Positions 40,265 through 48,395 of a DNA stretch of 49,556 nt are shown one piece after another. How positions within the stretch are numbered: position 1 is the stretch's first letter; every line of letters begins with the position of its first letter. The DNA comes from an uncultured Luminiphilus sp. (lineage in GTDB: Bacteria; Pseudomonadota; Gammaproteobacteria; Pseudomonadales; Halieaceae). Under the pieces are notes generated by a model. That model saw nothing but the letters and a program-made list of their open reading frames with translations. It did not search any database and had not been told where the DNA came from. The stretch is taken from NCBI GenBank assembly GCA_905182485.1, contig CAJJBO010000034.1, positions 1 to 49,556 on the forward strand. The letters are read 5' to 3'. Both the position numbers and the translations under genes were made by a program.

Positions 40265-42796
40265 ATTAACAATTTTAAAATATACAAACACACACGAACT
40301 TTCGGGCGTTTTCCCGCCCGCAGCGCAGCACTCTCGCTCGCTATCGCTATAGCGACGCAAGCGGCACCAGTTTTCGCCCAAGACGAGGAAGCAAGCGTAA
40401 CAGCGCTTGAAGAGGTAATTGTCACAGGTACTAAGCGCGATGTATCGCAGCAAGACCTGCCGATCGCTGTGAGCACTATTACCGCTGCGCAACTGGAAAA
40501 GACTTTCCAGAACGATGTAACGGAGCTTGGACAACTCTCACCTAACGTCACCCTCACGCCCCAGAATGGTTTTAATGCCATTGCCGGCGGTATGCGTGGT
40601 ACGGGTTTTATCTCGATCCTAGTGACGAAAGATCCCTCTGTGGGCCTGACTGTCGATGATTATGCGTTTAACCACGTGCAGTCACAGTTCGTCGAGGTAT
40701 TCGACATTGAACAGGTAGAGATCTTCCGCGGCCCGCAGGGCACTTTATTTGGCAAGAACACCACTGGTGGTGCGATTGCATTCACTACAATCAAGCCCGA
40801 CGTGGGTGGAGAGCTCGGCGGTAAGTTCGAGGTGAACTATGGCCAATACACCAGTAATGATAGTGACATTGAGAAGTTCAAGTTCGCCCTGAACGTGCCA
40901 CTTGGCGACACGCTCGCGGCGCGGCTGTCAGTGATTCGTGATTACAGCGATGGCTTCTGGACCAACAGTAAGCCAATGGGTGGTGAGTTGGGGTGCTTTG
41001 CGTGTAGCGATACGGACCCGAATCTTCCCTCAGTTGACGACATCCGTTCGACCTATCCCACGACCGGTGACGGTAGCAACATTGGCGGTAAGGATGTGCT
41101 CGCGGGCAAGCTGAAATTCCGTTGGGAGCCCAACGAATGGATGGCGGCGGATCTGATTTTTGAGTATGTCAATGACGATTCTGAGACGCCGGCAACGGCC
41201 AACGATACCCCTGAAGGCGAAGGATATATTTGGCCTCTTATCGGTTTCCCGGGCTATCAGACGCAGGGCATCAGCGACCCGTTTATTACGGGACAAAGCT
41301 ATACGCAGAATTCGGTAATCGACCTAAATGGTGGCCACCAGATTGACGCCGATGGCATTTATTTGAATATGGAATTTGATCTCGGTGACTATGTTGTGAA
41401 GGCGATCACCGGCATGCGCGATCAGGACGAGATTCTGGCCAGTACCTACACCGGTGAGGCGTACACGTCGCTTTATGATGCAAGCAGAAATACGACCAGA
41501 GATACAACCCAGCTGGAGCTAAGAGTGGCCAGCCAGTATGAGGGGCCCTTCAACTTTGTCGCGGGCGCCGCTGCGTACACGGATGATCTCGAGTTTAACG
41601 TCTTTGCGAGCCTCGGGTTCTTCCTGCCATTGGCGGGTGCTGAGTTTTATCGCGATACCTTTGAAATTCAGTACACGACACAAGAGCGCGATACCTGGGC
41701 TGTTTACGCCGATGGGTCGTTTGACGTGACTGATCGCCTCACTCTGAGCGGCGGTGTTCGTTACACCCATGATGATAAGAACTTTGTTCGCCAAAACTTG
41801 GGTACCGCCGCTAACCCTGTCAGTAATTTTATTACCTTGGATCAGGCTCAGGGGCCTTTTACCAACCCGCTCCCGGAGTCGGCGTTTGGTAACGTACAAA
41901 AGAACTCAGAGACCTGGACCAAGACGACATTCCGCGTCGTCGCGGACTATAAGTTCACGGATGATGTGATGGCTTACGCCAGCTTCGCAACGGGCTTCGT
42001 AGCGGGCGGCTTCTCGGAGACCTGCGGCTCACCAAGCTCCTGCGCAGCTTACGATGCAGAGGAGAATGAGAATATAGAGTTTGGTCTCAAGGCTGATCTG
42101 CTCGACGGCACGATGCGTTTGAACGCTGCCTACTTCAATACTACCTATGAGAGTCTCCAGCGCGATACCGTTGTGACCATCAAGGATGCAGCCGGTAACG
42201 ACTTCCAAGAAACTCAGGCAGTCAACGTGGGCGAATCCACTGCTCAAGGTATCGAGATTGAGATGCAGTGGGCCGTCACCGACAACATGCGCATCGACGG
42301 CAACCTGGGTTGGCTTGATCATGAATACGATGACTACAGTCCGGGTATCAACCCCGGAGATCTCGGTATTTCTGGTGCGGGCGGCCAAATTAATCCGGAC
42401 TTGAGTGGTCTTGAGGTGCCGTTTTCACCTGAACTCAACTATGGCATCGGCGTGAGCTACTTTCAGGATCTAGCCAGTGGCGCCATGCTGACTTACAACG
42501 TGAATATGCACTATCAAGACGACGCCCAGACCAGTTCTTTCCCGGCAAATTTCCAGGGCGGTACTGCTGCCAGTCCTGTGATCAAGCAGAAGGGTAATAC
42601 CCAGCTTGAGGAGCGAACACTGGTAAACGGTTACATCACGTATACCGGCACCCAGGGCTTCGAAATGTCGATCTACGGAAAGAACCTGACTGACGAGCGA
42701 TATCGTGTATCGGCCAACCCGGTCGCGACGCTATGGAACTTCTCTCGTTTCGGACCGCCGCGTGAGTATGGCGTCCAGATCGGATACAGCTTCTGA
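40265..42796 (+). CDS. TonB-dependent outer-membrane receptor (start codon not canonical)
   Basis: A large outer-membrane receptor. An N-terminal signal peptide-like stretch (SAALSLAIAIATQAAPVFAQ, about 40322-40381) is followed by a TonB box (ALEEVIVTGTKR, about 40406-40441), a plug domain (VEIFRGPQGTLFGKNTTGG) and a 22-strand barrel ending in the aromatic F of GVQIGYSF. It imports a substrate using TonB energy. No ATG, GTG or TTG exists in frame upstream of the signal peptide back to the stop at 40235; ATT 40265 is the best guess, and the first standard start is GTG 40469, which would delete the signal peptide and TonB box. The family fits large-substrate or carbohydrate/aromatic receptors of marine bacteria; no substrate can be named. 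Confidence 0.85.
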   Translation: MNNFKIYKHTRTFGRFPARSAALSLAIAIATQAAPVFAQDEEASVTALEEVIVTGTKRDVSQQDLPIAVSTITAAQLEKTFQNDVTELGQLSPNVTLTPQNGFNAIAGGMRGTGFISILVTKDPSVGLTVDDYAFNHVQSQFVEVFDIEQVEIFRGPQGTLFGKNTTGGAIAFTTIKPDVGGELGGKFEVNYGQYTSNDSDIEKFKFALNVPLGDTLAARLSVIRDYSDGFWTNSKPMGGELGCFACSDTDPNLPSVDDIRSTYPTTGDGSNIGGKDVLAGKLKFRWEPNEWMAADLIFEYVNDDSETPATANDTPEGEGYIWPLIGFPGYQTQGISDPFITGQSYTQNSVIDLNGGHQIDADGIYLNMEFDLGDYVVKAITGMRDQDEILASTYTGEAYTSLYDASRNTTRDTTQLELRVASQYEGPFNFVAGAAAYTDDLEFNVFASLGFFLPLAGAEFYRDTFEIQYTTQERDTWAVYADGSFDVTDRLTLSGGVRYTHDDKNFVRQNLGTAANPVSNFITLDQAQGPFTNPLPESAFGNVQKNSETWTKTTFRVVADYKFTDDVMAYASFATGFVAGGFSETCGSPSSCAAYDAEENENIEFGLKADLLDGTMRLNAAYFNTTYESLQRDTVVTIKDAAGNDFQETQAVNVGESTAQGIEIEMQWAVTDNMRIDGNLGWLDHEYDDYSPGINPGDLGISGAGGQINPDLSGLEVPFSPELNYGIGVSYFQDLASGAMLTYNVNMHYQDDAQTSSFPANFQGGTAASPVIKQKGNTQLEERTLVNGYITYTGTQGFEMSIYGKNLTDERYRVSANPVATLWNFSRFGPPREYGVQIGYSF

Positions 42797-42817
42797 TCGA
42801 TTCATGGCAGTATCTCT

Positions 42818-42842
42818 AGGGCCCCTCCGGGGCCCTTTCTTT
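42818..42842 (+). terminator. Rho-independent terminator after the TonB receptor
   Basis: AGGGCCCC (42818-42825), loop TCC, GGGGCCCT (42829-42836), followed by TTCTTT. An 8-bp GC-rich stem with a short T-rich tail, 20 nt after the receptor stop, separating it from the E1 operon. Confidence 0.88.
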
Positions 42843-42869
42843 GCCTAGTCTTAAAACTTGTGAGGAGTC

Positions 42870-43844
42870 ATGGACATATCACCTGAGAAACTAGCCGATG
42901 CCTATCGGCTCATGAAGACCATTCGCGAGTTCGAGGAGCGAATGCGCTCGGAGTATCAGCAGGGCAAGCTACCGGGATTCATTCACATTTACCGTAATCA
43001 AGAGGCGATTGCAGTGGCCGCCTGTCTTGATATGACCAATGAAGATTACATTGCCAGTACGCACAGGGGCCATGGTCACTGTATTGCCAAAGGCTGTGAG
43101 ATCGAAGCCATGCTGCTGGAGCTCGCCTGCAAAGAGGATGGCTTGTGTAATGGTAAGGGTGGGTCAATGCACATTGCCGACATGTCCAAAGGGATGTTGG
43201 GTGCTAATGCGATTGTTGGGGGCGGTCCCCCGATTGCCGCAGGGGCTGCCCTGACGGCCAAAACTTTGGGTAACGGCGCAGTATCGATGGCCTTCATTGG
43301 CGATGGCGCATCGGATCAAGGCACCGTGGCGGAGGCTTTGAACCTGGCGGTGGTGCTGCAGCTTCCCATGATCTTTATGTACGAGAACAATCGCTACGCC
43401 GAGTTCACGCGCAACCCTAAACCAGATGGACGTATTGCCGAGCGCGCGGGCGCCTATGGCATGCCTGCGGAGGTCGTCGACGGCAGTGACTTTTATGCGA
43501 TGTACGACGCCTGTCAGCGCGCTATTACCCGAGGTCGCGAAGGCGGTGGTCCCACCGCGATCGAGGCTATTTGTAATCGCTTCTATGGACATTTCGAAGG
43601 GGATCCACAAGCCTACCGAGATCAAGATGAGTTAAAGCAAGAGCGTGTCGACAACGATCCGCTGGTGCGTTTTCTGGCTGATGAACGCACGGCGTCGCTG
43701 ACCGCTGAGATGACATCGTCTATCGATGCCGCGATTCTGGCTGAGATTGACCGTGGTTTCGAGGTCGCGCTAGCGGCAGCAGACCCTACGCCCGACAAGC
43801 TCTTTACCAATGTATATATTGAGTATGCAGGGAGGCTCCGCTAA
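42870..43844 (+). CDS. 2-oxoacid dehydrogenase E1 component, alpha subunit
   Basis: A 324-residue thiamine diphosphate enzyme subunit. The ThDP-binding motif is FIGDGASDQGTVAEALNLAV through YENN (GDG-X-NN type). STHRGHGHCIAKG and GKGGSMHIADMSKGMLGANA are characteristic of the acetoin dehydrogenase/PDH E1-alpha group, with the phosphorylation-loop type region NRFYGHFEGDPQAYR. It forms an alpha2beta2 enzyme with the next gene, decarboxylating a 2-oxo acid (or acetoin) and passing the acyl group to lipoyl-E2. TGAGGAG ribosome site before ATG 42870. Its stop overlaps the E1-beta ATG by one base. Confidence 0.93.
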   Translation: MDISPEKLADAYRLMKTIREFEERMRSEYQQGKLPGFIHIYRNQEAIAVAACLDMTNEDYIASTHRGHGHCIAKGCEIEAMLLELACKEDGLCNGKGGSMHIADMSKGMLGANAIVGGGPPIAAGAALTAKTLGNGAVSMAFIGDGASDQGTVAEALNLAVVLQLPMIFMYENNRYAEFTRNPKPDGRIAERAGAYGMPAEVVDGSDFYAMYDACQRAITRGREGGGPTAIEAICNRFYGHFEGDPQAYRDQDELKQERVDNDPLVRFLADERTASLTAEMTSSIDAAILAEIDRGFEVALAAADPTPDKLFTNVYIEYAGRLR

Positions 43845-44821
43845 TGAAAATGTCTATTCGTGAAGCCATTAATCAAACCTTACACGAGGAAATGGCCCGA
43901 GATGATCGGGTGGTAGTCATGGGCGAGGACGTTGCCAGTGATCAGGGTGGCGTTTATGGAATTACCGAAGGGTTGACGCAAAAATATGGGGTGCGACGTG
44001 TTATCGACACCCCCATTACTGAGTCGGCTATTGTGGGTGCCGCGGGCGGCGCCGCGCTGACGGGCTTGCGTCCGGTAGCGGAGCTGATGTTTGTCGATTT
44101 TCTGGGCGTCTGTCTCGATCAAATCTTGAATCAAATTGCGAAGTTTCGTTACATGTTTGGCGGTCAGGCAAGAACACCGCTGGTGATCCGAACGATGATC
44201 GGTGCCGGCACGGGCACTGGGCCGCAGCATTCTCAGATTCTCTACCCTCTGCTCGCTGCGATTCCCGGTATCAAAGTTGTATATCCTGCATTTCCGGCTG
44301 ATGCAAAAGGGCTGCTGACTACTGCGATTCGTGACGATGACCCCGTTATTTTTTGTGAACACAAAGCGCTTTATATGGACGAGTGTGAAGTGCCTGAAGG
44401 GGAATACCTGATTCCCTTTGGACAGGCGCGCACCGTGGTCGCTGGATCTGATATTACGATCGTGGCGATGTCACGCATGGTGGTGATTGCGGAGCAGGCT
44501 GCGGCTCAACTAAAGGAGAAGGGTATCAGTGCTGAAGTGATCGACTTGCGCACACTTTCTCCTCTTGATGAAGGTGCGGTACTGGAGAGCCTCGCAAAAA
44601 CCGGACGCCTCGTGGTGGTCGATGAATCGAACCCCTACTGCAGTATGGCCTCAGAAATTGCAGGACTTGCCGTTGAGCGAGGATTCGATACGTTGGATGC
44701 GCCAGTCAGACGTGTCACAGCGCCTCATACACCCGTGCCGGCCACGCCTTGTTTGGAGACAGAATATGTGCCCAATGCTGCTAAAGTGATCGCTGCGGTA
44801 GAGGAGACACTGGCCTACTGA
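43844..44821 (+). CDS. 2-oxoacid dehydrogenase E1 component, beta subunit
   Basis: A 325-residue partner of E1-alpha. VMGEDVASDQGGVYGITEGL, DTPITESAIVGAAGGAALTG and GPQHSQILYPLLAAIPGIKV are the standard E1-beta signatures; the C-terminal swivel domain begins near residue 200 (DITIVAMSRM). It contributes the other half of the ThDP site. The pair is close to acetoin and branched-chain type E1 proteins, which the eye cannot separate. A 42-nt gap follows before the quinoprotein gene. Confidence 0.93.
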   Translation: MKMSIREAINQTLHEEMARDDRVVVMGEDVASDQGGVYGITEGLTQKYGVRRVIDTPITESAIVGAAGGAALTGLRPVAELMFVDFLGVCLDQILNQIAKFRYMFGGQARTPLVIRTMIGAGTGTGPQHSQILYPLLAAIPGIKVVYPAFPADAKGLLTTAIRDDDPVIFCEHKALYMDECEVPEGEYLIPFGQARTVVAGSDITIVAMSRMVVIAEQAAAQLKEKGISAEVIDLRTLSPLDEGAVLESLAKTGRLVVVDESNPYCSMASEIAGLAVERGFDTLDAPVRRVTAPHTPVPATPCLETEYVPNAAKVIAAVEETLAY

Positions 44822-44863
44822 TGTAGGGCCTATTGATCTATTCATTCATGTAACTGGGGGAGC

Positions 44864-46748
44864 ATGATGCAATTTAAGCGAATGAATCGTTGGGCGTGGC
44901 TGGGCGTGTTGGCCTGCCTATTCGCGCAACAGAGTCTGGCTGCGACTGAGGCGCCGATCGACGGCATGGCGCTCTATCAAAAGCACTGTGCCGCCTGCCA
45001 CGAAGGTAAGGTCCCGCGGGCGCCGCACATGATTACCTTTTCTACCATTGGCGCAGAGGCGGTTTTGACCGCGATGAACGAAGGCGTGATGCGATCTCAG
45101 GCGTCCGCCTTGTCTGCTACTGAGCGTGAAGTGTTGGCCGGTTTTCTCGCCGGAGAAGCGATGGCTCCCCCGAATCCCATAATGGCCTGCGCTCAGCCCA
45201 TGGCGACGCTTGCGCGAGATGATAAATCAGCCATGAAAGGTTGGGGTGGCGATGCTCGGAATCAGCGTCACGCCCCTGAACATTCGACTGGGCTCACTCG
45301 CGATAATGTGGGCCAGCTTGCCCTAAAGTGGGTCTTTGCTTATCCCGGCGCACTCCGTGCGCGTTCCCAGCCTCTGGTTCACGATGGCGTGGTCTTTGTC
45401 GGTTCCCAGTCGGGCGACATTTATGCCCTCGATCTCGAGACCGGTTGTGCCCACTGGACTTACTCTGCCGGTGCAGAGGTCAGAAGCAGCTTGTCTTTGG
45501 GTCATGTACCCGGACGGCCGAATCCTGTGCTTTATATGGGTGATTTCAGCGCGACCGTTCACGCGGTAGATGCGTTGGACGGGTCGTTGATATGGCGCAC
45601 GGCGGTTGGTGACCACCCTGATGCCACCATTACTGGCTCCCCCAAGTTGCACGAGGGGAAGCTGTACGTGCCGATCTCTTCTTCGGAATGGGCCACCGCT
45701 GCTGATCCGGGATACGCCTGCTGCACTTTTCAAGGGGGCGTAGTGGCCGTCGATGCGGCTTCGGGTGCCCTTGAGTGGCGCAATCATGTTATCGACGAAG
45801 CTGCCGTAGAAACGAGTGAGAAGAATCCTTTTGGCGTGCCGCGAAAAGGCCCTGCCGGCGCGCCGGTGTGGAATAGCCCAACAATTGACGCCGACCGCGG
45901 CGTGCTTTACGTCGGTACTGGAGAGGGCTATACCTCGCCTGCGGCCGATACGAGCGACGCAGTCGTGGCGTTTGCTCTGGAGACGGGTGAACGGCGGTGG
46001 GCGAAGCAGCTTTTGGGTGGCGATGCCTGGAACATGGCTTGCTTCATAGGAGAGGCGGCCAACTGCCCTGAGGAAGACGGCCCTGATCTCGATATCGGCG
46101 CGTCCACCATTTTGTGGTCAGACGGCGATCGCGATTACTTGCTGGTGGGACAGAAGAGCGGTGACGTTTACGCGCTTGATCCCGATGAGGACGGTGCCGT
46201 GTTGTGGCACAACAAGGTGGGGCGAGGCGGCTTCCTGGGCGGCGTCCATTGGGGTATGTCTGCTGATACAGAGTCACTCTTCGTGCCCATTGCAGACACC
46301 ACCATCACAGGGCGGTTCACGGGGAGAGGTCTCTCCGGGAATCCATGCCCTCGACCCGACCTCGGGTGATCGAAAGTGGTATACGCCCAGCACCGTGGCT
46401 GACTGCGAGGGCAAGTCACCGGTGCCCATCTGTGATCAAGGCATGTCTGCCGCGATCACCAGCACTGACGGGTTGGTCTTTGCGGGAAGCCTAGACGGTA
46501 ACCTCAATGTTTACGACAGCGTCTCGGGGGAGATCATCTGGTCGTTCGATACCTTTGGTGACTTTGAGTCGGTGTCAGGCGATATGGCGCTCGGTGGTTC
46601 GATCGAATCTGATGGGCCGGTGCTTTACGAAGGGCACGTGCTGGTGAATTCGGGTTACCAGTTTGGCGCGCGCATGCCGGGCAATGCCTTAATGGTCTTT
46701 TCCGTATCGCCTGCCGCTACGTTGGCAAAAGGGCAGAATAATGAGTGA
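44864..46748 (+). pseudogene. Cytochrome c / PQQ beta-propeller quinoprotein dehydrogenase, one frameshift
   Basis: An exported protein: a signal peptide (WLGVLACLFAQQSLAA), a short cytochrome c domain with CAACH at residues 42-46, then a PQQ-type beta-propeller with repeated blades (GDIYALDLETGCAHWTYSAG, GGVVAVDAASGALEW, DVYALDPDEDGAVLW). This cytochrome-first order is that of polyvinyl-alcohol dehydrogenase-like quinoproteins, which oxidise alcohols in the periplasm. The frame breaks after TTITGRFTG at about 46325; removing one base restores EVSPGIHALDPTSGDRKWYT and runs to the stop at 46748, giving about 628 residues. The stop overlaps the E2 start by 8 nt. The frameshift is probably a sequence error. 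Confidence 0.8.
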
Positions 46749-47919
46749 GGGACTGGACGCCGTGACGATACCGAAGTGGGGTATCGAGATGACGCACGGC
46801 ACGATCGTTGCCTGGCACAAAAAGGTGGGGGATACCGTCGCCGCGGGTGAAGACATTGTCGATATCGAAACGGACAAAATCGTCAACAGCTTTGAGGCCC
46901 GCACCTCCGGGACGCTGGTGCGGATCTTGGCGGAGATTGGTGCGGAATTGCCGGTAGGGCAACTGATTGGTGTCATTGCGCCGGAGTCGGTGACTGAGGC
47001 GGCGGTAGATGCCTTCGTAGCCGCACAAGGTGCCGCCGTCGTCAAAACGGCTGAGGAGCCCGATGCGGCGGCGCTCCCCGCGACCTCGGCGGCGTCTTCC
47101 GGCACCGCCGTCAAAATCTCCCCGGCATTGCGCCGCAAGCTCGAGAGCGCCGGTCTCAATGCGGAACAGGTGACCGGGACCGGGCCCGGTGGCCGGATTG
47201 TCAAAGAAGATGTCGACCGCGCGCTCGCAGACCCCAGCGCCGCGTCAGAGACGCAGGCTGCGGGTAAGCCGCTGTCTGCGCAGCAGGCGACCGTGGCGCG
47301 AAAGCTCTCTCACGCACAATCCACCGTGCCCCTTTACCATGTTTCCCTCGATGTGGATGTGGAGTGCTGCCATGGCGTCGCTAGCTGCGGCGCCTCAAGA
47401 CGCGGCCGGCACCATCAACGATCTGATTATTGTGGCGGTGCAGCATGCGCTGGTCGGTCAGCCCGAGCTGAACAAAACCTTCGATGGCGACCGGATGACC
47501 TCGCTAGCAGGTCAGCCGGTGGGGTTGGCGGTGGCGACTGAAGATCACGTTGTGTTTGCACCGGTAGTACAAACGACCGTTGAAACACCGTTCTCCGAAC
47601 TGGTGAGTCAAGACCCGCGACCTGATTGGGCGCGACGCGAGCCGGCCAGATCAAGGCGGAGGATGCCGCTCCCCGCTGCCATTACCATCAGCAATCTCGG
47701 TATGTATGGCGTGAGCGCGTTCACGGCCATGGTGACGCCCCCCCAAGTGATGGTGCTATCAGTCGGCGCGATCCGTCGAGTACCGGCTTTTGATCGCCCA
47801 AGGGGCCGTGGTCGCGCCGCCGCTCTTGACGCTGCCGTGTGGGCAGCGACCACCGCGTGATCCTTGAGCAGCTTCAGGCAGCGACCTTTTTCGGCGCTAG
47901 TGCCCAGTGGCGTGGCTGA
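46741..47919 (+). pseudogene. Dihydrolipoamide acyltransferase (E2), several frameshifts
   Basis: The first part reads normally: a lipoyl domain with the lipoylation lysine in DIETDKIVNSFE, then a peripheral-subunit binding domain (ISPALRRKLESAGLNAEQVT and GPGGRIVKEDVDRAL). In the catalytic domain the frame changes at about 47374, 47614, 47635, 47672, 47798 and 47842. Each piece is recognisable: APQDAAGTINDLIIVAVQHA, AAITISNLGMYGVSAF, GAVVAPPLLTL and finally DHRV at 47848 with the catalytic histidine. The corrected protein would end at 47919. Clustered insertions in G/C runs suggest sequencing error. It completes the E1/E2 complex; E3 is not here. Confidence 0.8.
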
Positions 47920-47940
47920 ACGTGCCGTCGTAAAGCGCCC

Positions 47941-48385
47941 TCAACCCTCAGAGCCGATATCGAGTTGCCCGTCACCCGCTTGTGCCGCTTTGAGCGTCAT
48001 GGCGTTGAAGACATAGTCGACTTCACCCTCTGGGGTGAAATAGGTCACCGCGCCTTCTCCTAGAAAAAGCATTTCGGTCTCGACAACGCAGTGCGCGTCT
48101 CGATGTTCCGCAAAGATAGGCTCAAAGCCATAGGTGCCCTGCGCTGCGGTGCCCACGTCGTAAATTAATTCGCCACTCATGATGAAGAACTGGCCGGTGC
48201 CCCTCATGGCGATGGGCCTGAAAGCGAGCGCCGGGTTCCATGTGGACATACAACGCCCACTGCCCTGTTTTCTCACACAGCCTGAGGATTTTAAACTGTG
48301 TGCCGCCGCCGACATCTAACCACTCAAGTTCATGGATATTAGCCAGCAGATCGCCCGCTGGGGTGGTGGTGATACCCGCACTCAT
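47941..48385 (-). pseudogene. Cupin protein (2,4'-dihydroxyacetophenone dioxygenase/ChrR-like), one frameshift
   Basis: Start MSAGITTTPAGDLLANIHEL at 48385. The cupin core reads LRLCEKTGQWALYVHMEPGA then RFQAHRHEG, after which the frame must shift at the C4 run 48200-48203 to continue as TGQFFIMSGELIYDVG, then YGFEPIFAEHRDAHCVVETE and FLGEGAVTYFTPEGEV. Removing one C gives a complete protein of about 147 residues. The histidines of the HRHEG motif and the later glutamate/histidine are metal ligands of the cupin fold. The pattern resembles 2,4'-dihydroxyacetophenone dioxygenase and the ChrR cupin, but substrate is unknown. Leftward, with only 10 nt to the next leftward quinoprotein gene. Confidence 0.75.
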
Positions 48386-48395
48386 AGTCTGTCCT

